The notes beneath the pieces are model-generated. The model did no database searches. It was not told the DNA's origin and saw only the letters and a program-made list of their open reading frames with translations. A program made the position numbers and the translations under genes. From the NCBI RefSeq assembly GCF_000731675.1, contig NZ_JMIT01000003.1:42048-106047 (forward strand): a stretch of 64,000 nucleotides of DNA, read 5' to 3'. This document shows positions 39,917 to 48,478 of the stretch, in pieces (the stretch's first letter is position 1; each line of letters opens with the position of its first letter). This DNA comes from Pseudomonas capeferrum (GTDB lineage: Bacteria > Pseudomonadota > Gammaproteobacteria > Pseudomonadales > Pseudomonadaceae).

Positions 39917-41314
39917 ATGCAACTGCGCGAAGTACAAGGGCCACCACGCCCCTTGTTGGAACAGCAGATTACGCCCCTACCCTACCCGGTCGCGGCGCTG
40001 GGCGATCTATTGGGGCCTGCCGTGGAACGCATGGCCGATGTGATCGGCGTGCCCTGCGCCATGGCCGCGCAATCTGTTCTAGCCACGGCAGCTTTGGCGA
40101 GCCAGGCGCACGCCAATGTTCACCTCGACGGCCGAATCTATCCATTGTCGCTGTACTTGCTGACGGTAGCTTGCTCGGGTGATCGCAAAAGCGCGGTGGA
40201 CCATATTGCACTGCAGGCCGTACGCGACTGGGAGAGACAGCAGTGGATCGCTTACGGCGAACAACTCAAGGCGCACCGAGCAGCGATGAGCCTCACCGCG
40301 AAATCGCCAACCTCGAAAAAGTCAGCACAGCTAGCGCTGGACGCCCAACCTGAACCCGTCCAACCGAGACTCCTCAGTGCTGAGCCGACCATTGAAGGCC
40401 TGGTCAAAAGCCTCTGCCATGGTTTGCCGAGCATGGGGCTGTTCAGCGATGAAGGCGGGCAGTTTTTGGGCGGCAGCACCATGAACAAGGACAACATGAT
40501 CAAGGCGATCACTCACTTGTCGACGTTATGGGACGGTAGCCCGATTGATCGGTCGCGCGCGATGGCTGGGGAAAGTCTGCGTGCCTATGATCGCCGCCTC
40601 AGCATGCACTTGATGCTGCAACCCCGCATGGCTGACCGCTTGCTGCAGGACGCTGATATCAAAGACCAGGGCATCCTGGGACGCTGTCTGATCAGTTGGC
40701 CGGAGCGTCTGGTTGGACAACGGCTGTACAAAGCCATCGACCTGACCCGAGATCCAAAGGTGCACCTGTACCAGCAGCGCATTGCCGCGCTGATGCAGAA
40801 GCCTTGGTCACGGCATACAGATGGTGGCCTCACACCTGCGGTCATAGAGTTGAGCTCCAGCGCCCGTGAAGCATGGATTGCCATTCACGACACCATCGAA
40901 TGCGAGTCAGGGGAGTTCGGCGAGCTGGTCAACGTCCAAGCTGCAGCGAGCAAAGCCGCCGCGAACGTACTACGCATGGCTGGTGTGATGGCGGTGGTTG
41001 AGGAATCGACTGTATTGGAAGACATGCACATTCAGCGCGCCTCTACGCTGATGGATTACTACCTGGCCGAAAACCAACGACTGACCGAGCAGGAGCCTCT
41101 GAATAAGCTTCGCGCAGAGGCTGATTGCCTGCTGCGCTGGTTGATAAAGAAGAACTGGCCACCGTTTCGCCTGCGCGACCTTACGCGCAACGGCCCCCGC
41201 TTTGCCCGTAAAAGCACGCGGCACACCTTCGAGTTATTGCTGCAACTGGTTGCCCATAGCTGGCTGGACAATGACGGGGACATATTCGAGGTGCGCCATG
41301 TTCCGACTCAATGA
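39917..41314 (+). CDS. DUF3987 protein (YfjI-like, primase/helicase type)
   Basis: This 465-residue protein is of the DUF3987 family (like E. coli YfjI), found on integrative elements and thought to be related to replication ATPases. The N-terminal half includes SLYLLTVACSGDRKSAVDHI, a Walker-A-like stretch (CSGDRKSA) without the usual GKT, and LFSDEGGQFLGGSTMNKDNM, a possible Walker B region. The C-terminal half has FRLRDLTRNGPRFARKSTRH, a possible DNA-binding segment. GGAGGAAGG precedes the ATG. It overlaps the next small gene. Confidence 0.82.
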   Translation: MQLREVQGPPRPLLEQQITPLPYPVAALGDLLGPAVERMADVIGVPCAMAAQSVLATAALASQAHANVHLDGRIYPLSLYLLTVACSGDRKSAVDHIALQAVRDWERQQWIAYGEQLKAHRAAMSLTAKSPTSKKSAQLALDAQPEPVQPRLLSAEPTIEGLVKSLCHGLPSMGLFSDEGGQFLGGSTMNKDNMIKAITHLSTLWDGSPIDRSRAMAGESLRAYDRRLSMHLMLQPRMADRLLQDADIKDQGILGRCLISWPERLVGQRLYKAIDLTRDPKVHLYQQRIAALMQKPWSRHTDGGLTPAVIELSSSAREAWIAIHDTIECESGEFGELVNVQAAASKAAANVLRMAGVMAVVEESTVLEDMHIQRASTLMDYYLAENQRLTEQEPLNKLRAEADCLLRWLIKKNWPPFRLRDLTRNGPRFARKSTRHTFELLLQLVAHSWLDNDGDIFEVRHVPTQ

Positions 41315-41657
41315 CGCCGTGCGCCGCTATCGAGCGCAACATCGCTCGCCGACCGACTTACGGTGTGTCGCCACCACTGCCACCACTTTGTCGCCACGTG
41401 CCAATCCAGATGCGGCGGGGGTTGTCGCCAGTGTCGCCGCTGTCGCCACTCCAACCTCTGAGTCAACCGACCTCGCTCGGCTTATCGAGCAGTTGCAAGA
41501 AGAAGGAGCTTCGCTGCAACACAGCGAAAACGCCCTTCTCATCCGCCCAGCACACTGGGGACAGTTGGACAGCATCGGTCCCCACTGGAAAGCCCTGCTG
41601 CTGCACCTACAAACCAACGGTCAAGGTGAAGACAATGGCGCTGGTCGGTCGGCGTGA
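41298..41657 (+). CDS. Hypothetical protein overlapping the DUF3987 gene
   Basis: This 119-residue reading (MFRLNDAVRRYRAQHRSPTD) starts 17 bases before the DUF3987 stop and ends 23 bases into the recombinase gene. Such overlaps suggest co-translation. The middle is Ala/Val/Thr-rich because the DNA carries TGTCGCC repeats. The C-terminal third (IEQLQEEGASLQHSENALLI) looks like a soluble domain. I recognise no family. Confidence 0.6.
   Translation: MFRLNDAVRRYRAQHRSPTDLRCVATTATTLSPRANPDAAGVVASVAAVATPTSESTDLARLIEQLQEEGASLQHSENALLIRPAHWGQLDSIGPHWKALLLHLQTNGQGEDNGAGRSA
41366..41449 (+). repeat. Iteron-like 9-bp repeats (TGTCGCCAC type)
   Basis: Copies lie at 41,366, 41,389 and, exactly abutting, at 41,423, 41,432 and 41,441 (TGTCGCCAG, TGTCGCCGC, TGTCGCCAC). 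Two abutting copies in the opposite orientation occur at 38,953-38,970. They fall in a coding region but give a low-complexity peptide. Confidence 0.6.
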
Positions 41658-42615
41658 CGGTCGCAACTTTGGCTACGGCCGCCAACTGGCCTATGCCGGT
41701 CGGCAGGCATTGGAAGATTTGTTTGCCGGCGGCCACTTCGCCACGGTCAAAGCACACAGCGATCGCTGGCAAGCCTTCGTGCGCTGGTGCCGCTCAGAGA
41801 ACGGCCCCGGCTACAACGATGCGCGCCAGATCAATAGACAGACGCTACAAGACTACACCGAGTATCTGCGCCATCAGATCCAGCAAGGTGCACTCTGCAT
41901 CGCCACCGCGCAGGACCGCCTGAGCAGCGTCAACCGCACCCTTGCTGCGCTGCGCGGTGATCAGGATGTGAGGATCGCCAGCCCGAGTCAGGCGTTGGGA
42001 CAGCAGCGCTCGAGCGTACGCACTCGCGCGCCGGATGGCAAAGATCACCAACAGGTGCTGCGACTGGCTGAGGTGCTTGGCGAACAGCAACACGATCGGG
42101 TGGCCGCCATAGTCCTTTTAGCTCGAGCAACCGGCATGCGCCTGCGCGAAGCGATCCTGGCTGACCTGCCACGCTTACACCGCGAAGCCGAACGCTTAGG
42201 CCGCATCAACATCCAAGACGGCACCAAAGGCGGCCGTTCAGGCTCATCAGCGCCGCGATGGGTCGTGGCCAATGAAGCGGTGAAAGCGGCCCTGCAGTTG
42301 GTTCGTCAGGCATCGCCGACCGGCAGCCGCAACTTGCTTGCCCGAGACGAAAGCTACGCCATGTTTCTGCACCAAACCGTGCTCCCCGCCCGCGAAACGC
42401 TGCATGCACACGCGCTGAAGGGTTTTCATGAACTGCGCGCAGCCTACGCCTGCGAACGTTACGAGCAGCTCACGGGCCACGCCGCACCGGTCAATGGCGG
42501 CCACTGCTATCGCATTGACCGTGACCTTGATCAACAGGCGCGCCAACAAATCAGCCTAGAGCTCGGGCATAATCGGATCGTTGTGGTGTCGGCCTACATT
42601 GGCGGGAGAATATGA
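41635..42615 (+). CDS. Second tyrosine recombinase
   Basis: This 326-residue protein has a SAM-like core-binding domain (SDRWQAFVRWCRSENGPG) and a catalytic domain with Arg in RATGMRLREAIL, the HxxR motif in KGFHELRAAY, His in SLELGHNR and Tyr in VVSAYIGG, so all key residues are present. It differs from the ssrA-site integrase and resembles Integrase_1-type recombinases found inside integrative elements. Its stop overlaps the next gene by four bases. Confidence 0.82.
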   Translation: MALVGRRDGRNFGYGRQLAYAGRQALEDLFAGGHFATVKAHSDRWQAFVRWCRSENGPGYNDARQINRQTLQDYTEYLRHQIQQGALCIATAQDRLSSVNRTLAALRGDQDVRIASPSQALGQQRSSVRTRAPDGKDHQQVLRLAEVLGEQQHDRVAAIVLLARATGMRLREAILADLPRLHREAERLGRINIQDGTKGGRSGSSAPRWVVANEAVKAALQLVRQASPTGSRNLLARDESYAMFLHQTVLPARETLHAHALKGFHELRAAYACERYEQLTGHAAPVNGGHCYRIDRDLDQQARQQISLELGHNRIVVVSAYIGGRI

Positions 42616-42887
42616 GCAAACCCTTCGATATGACGCTGTTCCTGAGCGGCGTACTGACCGGTTCGAAGGCCACGCAGCAACGTCACCTACGCCAAGCACG
42701 AGTCATGCAAGCGGCCATTCAACAGCGATGGCAACGCGATAATCCCTGGACCTGGCAGCTCAAGCATGTGCGCTGGTTTCTCACTCAGCACCTGAAAGAC
42801 CATTCCGACGCCACCCGGTATTATTATCGACTCACCGCCCTATTGATCTGGAAGCGATTAGGGAGCGGCCGAGGATTGCTGATCTGA
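42612..42887 (+). CDS. Hypothetical protein coupled to the second recombinase
   Basis: This 91-residue protein (MSKPFDMTLFLSGVLTGSKA) starts inside the recombinase stop (ATGA overlap). Its middle (NPWTWQLKHVRWFLTQHLKD, RYYYRLTALLIWKRLG) resembles the helical SAM-like N-terminal domain of tyrosine recombinases, which suggests an accessory DNA-binding partner. That is inference from layout; no family was recognised. Confidence 0.65.
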   Translation: MSKPFDMTLFLSGVLTGSKATQQRHLRQARVMQAAIQQRWQRDNPWTWQLKHVRWFLTQHLKDHSDATRYYYRLTALLIWKRLGSGRGLLI

Positions 42888-43041
42888 CGCTCGAATCGAG
42901 GGTAGGCAGTCCACAGGGCTCTCTTTTCCCCTTCAACTATCTTAGCGTGGACATTCTATCGCTGAGTGAACCTGTTCAAAATCCACTCTTTCAACCTTAA
43001 TGGCATAAAGGCAAAATGCCATCAGCAAGGGCGACGAAATG

Positions 43042-43245
43042 CTAAAGAATTGGTGCCGATCGCCATCCGATTTTTGTGACCAGCAGCTTATCGCTCCTCC
43101 AAGACACTACGTGAAGCCCGACGAATACCACAGAAATAGCGAAGATAGCTGCCGTAGCAATCCAGAACCAGGCACTGACGCCATTGGTTTCTGCTGAGAA
43201 CAGCAACGAAAAATCCGGCCAGAGAAGCTTTAGAAGGTCCAACAT
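43042..43245 (-). CDS. Small single-span membrane protein at the end of the restriction operon
   Basis: This 67-residue reading begins MLDLLKLLWPDFSLLFSAET and has one clear membrane helix (WFWIATAAIFAISVVFVGLH) followed by a basic tail. It is 46 bases downstream of the DUF262 gene on the same strand. It may be the last gene of the defence operon, but no family or partner is known, and the ribosome binding site is weak. Confidence 0.5.
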   Translation of the reverse strand: MLDLLKLLWPDFSLLFSAETNGVSAWFWIATAAIFAISVVFVGLHVVSWRSDKLLVTKIGWRSAPIL

Positions 43246-43291
43246 TTCAAGTCATCCAAGACGTAATTGCAAAAACTCAACGTTGAGGGGC

Positions 43292-45262
43292 TTACGGCCT
43301 AGGCCAGAGGCTCAGGGCATAGGAAAACAGCTTGTCGGCGCGCGACACGATTTGCTCTTCTTCCCAGGCATCGTTCTCACCAAACGCCTGGAAGTGCATA
43401 TTGAGCATCAGCAGACTGGTGGTCACGATCTCCTGCCGCTTCACGACAAAGGGTTCGTTGCTCAGGGCGGAGTTGAAGGCCTGGGTCACCAGTGTGAGGT
43501 TGCCGATACTGTGCAGCAGGCGGCGGCGCCTTTCCTGGTTCTCTGGTGTGTCCTCGGCCAGCGGCCAGTTCGTTTGCCACTTCTGCGGCAAGACATGCTC
43601 CACGGTCAGGCCATCAGGTAGCACCAGGCTCTCCTGCTTGCTACCGCGCATGGACAGCTCCAGCGCCTCGAGAACCGCACGGACCTTGCTGGTGTTGCGG
43701 CCCTGGTAAAGAGCGCGATGGCACCAGTTACGGGCGAAGGCCTCGTCATCCGGCCAGCACTGGCTGTCGCCCTGCAGGGACAGCAGCTTGTCACGCAGGG
43801 TCGCGGCATCGGTCTTCTGCTCGCGCACCATCTCCGCCAGTAAGCGGTTGAGGAAGGTGCGGTTGTAGCTCTTGGTGGTGTAGCCACAGATAAAGCGGCG
43901 CACCAAGTAAGACTCCAGATCACCAATGGCCTGCAGGAACTCCGCGGAATCCGGCTTATGGTGCTCCAGTAGATACAGCACAAGCGGCGTCACCGTGGAT
44001 ACATCCAGCAGCTTCAGACGCCGGCAGAACAGATCGAGGCGACTCGCCTGCCCCGGCACCATAAAGGTCTGGAAATACCCCGCCAGGTGCGTGATGCGCG
44101 CCAGCTCGCGCTGAGTGTCGCGCGGCTCATCCTGCCACCAGTCCTTGAACTCGTTGAATACGTGGGCCACCTTCAGATCCTCGCACTTGCGCATGCCCAC
44201 GTAGTGGTAAAGCAGCAGGTCCAGTCGCGAGTTCTTCAGGCGGCCCTGCCGCTCCTGCTGCTTCCAGAACTTGGCGCCCTTGCCAGTGCTGGTGTCTACC
44301 GTCTCGTCGAAATGCTGCCAGCCCTGGCGATACAGCTCATCCACGTCTTCGCCGTTGCGGGTGGCGTGGAGGAAGATGAAGTTGCGGATCAGGTCGCTCG
44401 GCAATAGCGGCGCACCCCGGGCATTGAGGGTTTCGAAGATAATCTGCGGGTCGTCCTCGTCCTCCAGCTCCAGCGACATGATCTGGAAGCCTTCGCGCAG
44501 GGTGGCCAGCAGCGCATGGGCGCGCTCCACCTGCAGCGGTAGGTCGGCGCCAGGCAGTTTCAGCTGGCTATCCGCGTCGATGGAGCGAATCACCGAATGG
44601 GCCACGGTGCGTTCTTCATCTGCAGCCGCGTCCGGCAACAGGTCATCGTAGCGCAGGCCGCGCAGGTAGCAGGCCAGCATGGCGTGGAAGAACAGGTAGG
44701 CGCGCACCATGGCCGGACGCTCCTGATACTGTCGACCGACCTTGGCCGGGAAGCGCTCGCAGATCTTTTCGGCGCAGCCCAGCTCGGCCAGTGCCTGCAT
44801 CACATCGCGACCGACATTGGTCGGCAGTACCTTGAGGGTATCGCTGGCAAGGCGGTAGCGGCCGATATTCTGCGTCAGCGGCTTGAGGTCATAGCTCAGC
44901 GCTTCGTCATTCAGCGGCGCGACTAGGTCGCGAAACGCCAGCAACAGAATCTGCAGGGTGGTGATACGCTGCTGGCCGTCGATCACATCGCGGTTGCCCA
45001 CGGCATCACTGCTGCCGCCCTTGAGGCTACCGATCACCACTGTCCCGAGAAAGTGCCGGCGTAGCGGCCTGAGCCGGCCAGCCCCGACCATGGCTGCATC
45101 AGCCTGATGCTGGACAATAGCCTCCAGGCGGTCAACGAAGTCTTCCCACAGCGGCTGCACCTGCTCGTTCAGCGTCCACACGTAACCACGCTGGAACAAG
45201 GGGATCAGGTACTGCGCGCGCTCGGTAAACAGGTCGGTGACGGCTTTCTTGTCGGGACGCAT
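43292..45262 (-). CDS. DUF262/DUF1524 nuclease (GmrSD/SspE-like)
   Basis: The 656-residue protein has an N-terminal DUF262 domain (IPLFQRGYVWTLNEQ; VIDGQQRITTLQILLLAFRD) and a C-terminal DUF1524 domain with the HNH-type core VEHVLPQKWQTNW and IGNLTLVTQAFNSALSN. Proteins of this layout are modification-dependent restriction enzymes (GmrSD) or the effector of phosphorothioate-based systems (SspE). Here it lies 29 bases after hsdS on the same strand, so it probably acts with the type I restriction genes, perhaps sensing modification. Confidence 0.9.
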   Translation of the reverse strand: MRPDKKAVTDLFTERAQYLIPLFQRGYVWTLNEQVQPLWEDFVDRLEAIVQHQADAAMVGAGRLRPLRRHFLGTVVIGSLKGGSSDAVGNRDVIDGQQRITTLQILLLAFRDLVAPLNDEALSYDLKPLTQNIGRYRLASDTLKVLPTNVGRDVMQALAELGCAEKICERFPAKVGRQYQERPAMVRAYLFFHAMLACYLRGLRYDDLLPDAAADEERTVAHSVIRSIDADSQLKLPGADLPLQVERAHALLATLREGFQIMSLELEDEDDPQIIFETLNARGAPLLPSDLIRNFIFLHATRNGEDVDELYRQGWQHFDETVDTSTGKGAKFWKQQERQGRLKNSRLDLLLYHYVGMRKCEDLKVAHVFNEFKDWWQDEPRDTQRELARITHLAGYFQTFMVPGQASRLDLFCRRLKLLDVSTVTPLVLYLLEHHKPDSAEFLQAIGDLESYLVRRFICGYTTKSYNRTFLNRLLAEMVREQKTDAATLRDKLLSLQGDSQCWPDDEAFARNWCHRALYQGRNTSKVRAVLEALELSMRGSKQESLVLPDGLTVEHVLPQKWQTNWPLAEDTPENQERRRRLLHSIGNLTLVTQAFNSALSNEPFVVKRQEIVTTSLLMLNMHFQAFGENDAWEEEQIVSRADKLFSYALSLWPRP

Positions 45263-45291
45263 AGGATGTCCTTATCGGTGTTCTTGTTAAA

Positions 45292-46995
45292 TCAGGTCAC
45301 GGCCTGCTCGACCAGCGCACTGGCCAGATGCTCGTGCACCTGCCGGGCCTGGTTAAGGCGGGCTTTGAGTTGGTCGCAGAGGGCCATCAGTTGATCTACT
45401 TTGGCGACGATGCGGTGTTGTTCGGCTAGAGGGGGTAGCGGAAAAGCGCATGCTCGAAGCTGAGCCATGTTGATCGACGCGAGGTTCGTTGTCTGCTTTG
45501 ACGATCCTGCGAAATACTCTCTAGCTGTAGCTGAGTTCAGATAAATTTCGGCCCAGCGCGGTTCCCATTCCGTTGTCACTGCTCTGGCTCGGAATACATG
45601 ATTTTGGTGTAAGCACTCCGAAATTTCTTCACGCCAAATAGCAGTACGTCCGACCTTGTCCCAATCACCACCTTCGGTAATAAGCAAATCACCATTCGAC
45701 AGGAGATATTTTTCGACCTCATCCTCTGGAATTTCCACCTCTTTGATCTGATCAAGGACAAGGTGCCCCCTCTGGACATTCGCGACACGAAGATATGGCT
45801 TGATTAGCAGCTTTCGCCCTGCAAATTTACGTCCGAGCGTGACGCCACCAGTCACATATAAAACTGAATCTAGCGTCTTCCACTCCCAGCCATTCGGGAC
45901 GCTATAAGGGAGCACTGACAATGCATCGACAGCTAGCTCTTTTTGTTTTCTTGCTTTGGTTTCAATCAATACGCGTTGTTTCGCGATGTCAATCCGCTTA
46001 CACAACTCCCGTGCCGGCTCATCACTAGGATCTTGCGGTACCAGCTTGCCCATCACCGCCAGTTGCAGCAGAGTTTGCTTTAGGGCGTCGATGCTGGATT
46101 CGGTGGTGAACAGGGTGTGGAAGTGTTCGGCCAGGCGCTGCCAGCTTTGTGCAAAGCCTTCGGCATCGCTGGCCTGCGTCAGGCTGCCCAGCAGCACCTG
46201 CACCAGTTGGGCATGGGCGCTATCGGCATCGGCCTGCCGGGCTTCCAGCCGGTCGCACAGGGCCATCAGCTCATCGACTTTGGCGACGATGCGGTGTTGT
46301 TCGGGGAGAGGGGGTAGCGGAATTAACCCACTGAAAAATTGACCGTCATTGATGGCTGGATAAGCAATTCCCATCTGTACAGACTCAACGTATCTGACAA
46401 AAACGGGACTTCTCAAAAAACAGAGAAAATACCTCGCAGGCATTTCTAAGTAGGGGTGAATGATCGCGAAAGCAGTACTAGCAATTGGTTCCTGCTCATA
46501 TACCTCTTCAATGACAGCAACATTAAGAAGGTACGGTCGAATAGTTGAGTAAATCACCGTTCCCGGCCTAACCACTTTCCGGGCTCGCGATGGCGCGTCC
46601 TCAGCCATAAGAACTTGGGGGGAAGTAATCTTTCCAGCAGAATTATCAACAGCCCCAACGTCGATATACGTGAATTTTTTGTCCGGGGTTTTCTGTCCCC
46701 AATCGTGACCAACTGCGGCTACGCGCGCCCACTCCCAGTTGGTAGGTACGTCAAACGGTTTCTCTTCTTCACTAATTTCAGCCAGCGGCTTCTGCTTCTT
46801 GATCTTGCCCTCCGCCACCAACCGCGCCTTTTCCTCGGCAATCCGCTCAAGCAAGTCACTGGCCGGCTCATCATTCGCATCCTGCGGCACCAGCTTGCCG
46901 CGCACCGCCAACTCCAGAATCAGTTCGCGCAGCTTCTTGATGCCATTGGGCGCGCCGGCCAGCAGCGGCAGATTGTCGGTCAACACTGCGCTCAT
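45292..46995 (-). CDS. hsdS: Type I restriction-modification specificity subunit HsdS
   Basis: HsdS carries the DNA target recognition for both methylation and cleavage. The 567-residue protein has two target-recognition halves, each preceded by a similar helix (LRELILELAVRGKLVPQDAN; LKQTLLQLAVMGKLVPQDPS) and followed by a conserved spacer (PLPPLPEQHRIVAKVDELMA; PLPPLAEQHRIVAKVDQLMA). The ATG overlaps the hsdM stop by four bases. The repeated spacers are also near-identical in DNA, which could allow recombination. Confidence 0.95.
   Translation of the reverse strand: MSAVLTDNLPLLAGAPNGIKKLRELILELAVRGKLVPQDANDEPASDLLERIAEEKARLVAEGKIKKQKPLAEISEEEKPFDVPTNWEWARVAAVGHDWGQKTPDKKFTYIDVGAVDNSAGKITSPQVLMAEDAPSRARKVVRPGTVIYSTIRPYLLNVAVIEEVYEQEPIASTAFAIIHPYLEMPARYFLCFLRSPVFVRYVESVQMGIAYPAINDGQFFSGLIPLPPLPEQHRIVAKVDELMALCDRLEARQADADSAHAQLVQVLLGSLTQASDAEGFAQSWQRLAEHFHTLFTTESSIDALKQTLLQLAVMGKLVPQDPSDEPARELCKRIDIAKQRVLIETKARKQKELAVDALSVLPYSVPNGWEWKTLDSVLYVTGGVTLGRKFAGRKLLIKPYLRVANVQRGHLVLDQIKEVEIPEDEVEKYLLSNGDLLITEGGDWDKVGRTAIWREEISECLHQNHVFRARAVTTEWEPRWAEIYLNSATAREYFAGSSKQTTNLASINMAQLRACAFPLPPLAEQHRIVAKVDQLMALCDQLKARLNQARQVHEHLASALVEQAVT
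45373..45443. repeat. 71-base direct repeat in hsdS, copy 1
   Basis: This copy matches 46,252-46,322 at 65 of 71 positions, with an identical 28-base core starting ACTTTGGCGACGATGCGGTG. It encodes the conserved spacer after the second recognition domain. Confidence 0.9.
46252..46322. repeat. 71-base direct repeat in hsdS, copy 2
   Basis: This is the partner of 45,373-45,443 and encodes the spacer after the first recognition domain. Recombination between the copies would remove about 880 bases, one recognition domain, in frame (879 = 3 x 293). Confidence 0.9.
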
Positions 46996-48476
46996 GCTTG
47001 ACACTCCGCGACCTGATCGGCAAAGGCCTCGGCCAGTACGGCCTTGAGCTGGTCGCGCAGTTCGCCAATCTCGTCTTGCAACGCGGCGTAGTCGCGCAGC
47101 AGCTCGTCCGCGTTGTGGCTGATCTGCTCGCCGATGTGAGGGTTCTTGCAGTCGAGGTTCCAGTTACGGTTTTGCAGCTCGTCGAAGCTGACCTTCCAGG
47201 CGAATTCGTTCTCCTGCCGTGCGGCAAAGCCATCGGCCTCGCTGCCCCACCAAGCTTCTTCAACGGCGAACTCCTCGACGCGCATGGGTCTGGTCTTGGA
47301 GTAGCTTTTGTAACCGGCCGGGTACTGGTGCTCGTAGAACCATACATCCTTGGTGGGCGTGCCCTTGGTGAAAAACAGCAGGTTAGTCTTGATGCCGGTG
47401 TAGGGGTTGAACACGCCGTTTGGCAGGCGAACGATGGTGTGCAGGTTGCATTCGGTCAGCAGCTTTTCCTTGATCCGGCTCTTGATGCCTTCACCAAAGA
47501 GGAAGCCGTCGGGCAGCACCACGGCGGCGCGACCGCCGTCCTTGAGCAGGTGCATGATCAGCACCAGGAACAGGTCGGCGGTTTCGCGGGTACGGTAGGC
47601 AGTGGGGAAGTTGGTTTCGATGCCGTCTTCTTCCATGCCGCCAAACGGCGGGTTGGCGACGATGCAATCGACCCGCTCAGCCGGCCCCCAGCTGATCAGC
47701 GGACGTCCCAGGGTGTTGTCGTGCTTGATCTGGTTGGGCACCTCGATGCCGTGCAGGATCATGTTGGTGGTGGCCAGCAGGTGCGGCAGCGGCTTTTTCT
47801 CCACGCCGAAGATGCTCGACTGCAGGGTACGCTCGTCCTCGGCGGTTTGCACATAGCGCTTGCGCTTGTGCTCGATGCTACAGGTGAGGAAGCCGCCAGT
47901 GCCGCAGGCCGGGTCCATGACCTTTTCGTCCAGCTTGGGATCGACCATGCGCACCATGAATTCGGTGACTGGGCGCGGGGTATAGAACTCACCGGCATTG
48001 CCGGCGTTCTGCAGGTCGCGCAGCAGTTGCTCGTACATGTCGCCGAAGGCGTGGCGCTCCTGCGCCTTGTTGAAGTCCACCCCTTCCTGAATCTTGTTGA
48101 TCACCTGGCGGATCAACTGGCCGGACTTCATGTAGTTGTAGGCATCCTCGAACACGCCACGCACCACGTAGGTGGCTGGCGTGGTGCTGTATTCGTGGAG
48201 GTTCTGCAGCTGCGGGAACAGGTTGTTGTCGATGAAGTCCTTCAGGGCATCACCGGTGATGCCCTCCGGGTTGGCCGCCCAGGTGCGCCAGCGGCAGCTC
48301 TCCGGAATCGGCGAGCGGTAGTCGTCATCAAGCAGTTCCCATTCCTGCTCGCGGTCATCGAAGATTTTCAGGAACAGCATCCAGACAAGCTGGCCAATAC
48401 GCTGGGCATCGCCGTCGACGCCGACGTCCTTGCGCATGATGTCCTGGATGGATTTGATGGTGCTGCTGATAGACAT
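46992..48476 (-). CDS. hsdM: Type I restriction-modification methyltransferase HsdM
   Basis: HsdM is the N6-adenine methyltransferase of the complex. The 494-residue protein has the N-terminal helical domain (QLVWMLFLKIFDDREQEWEL), the SAM motif VMDPACGTGGFL and the catalytic NPPF motif (CIVANPPFGG). It is preceded at two bases by the HNH gene and overlaps hsdS by four, so it is part of one operon with hsdR. Confidence 0.96.
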   Translation of the reverse strand: MSISSTIKSIQDIMRKDVGVDGDAQRIGQLVWMLFLKIFDDREQEWELLDDDYRSPIPESCRWRTWAANPEGITGDALKDFIDNNLFPQLQNLHEYSTTPATYVVRGVFEDAYNYMKSGQLIRQVINKIQEGVDFNKAQERHAFGDMYEQLLRDLQNAGNAGEFYTPRPVTEFMVRMVDPKLDEKVMDPACGTGGFLTCSIEHKRKRYVQTAEDERTLQSSIFGVEKKPLPHLLATTNMILHGIEVPNQIKHDNTLGRPLISWGPAERVDCIVANPPFGGMEEDGIETNFPTAYRTRETADLFLVLIMHLLKDGGRAAVVLPDGFLFGEGIKSRIKEKLLTECNLHTIVRLPNGVFNPYTGIKTNLLFFTKGTPTKDVWFYEHQYPAGYKSYSKTRPMRVEEFAVEEAWWGSEADGFAARQENEFAWKVSFDELQNRNWNLDCKNPHIGEQISHNADELLRDYAALQDEIGELRDQLKAVLAEAFADQVAECQA

Positions 48477-48478
48477 GC

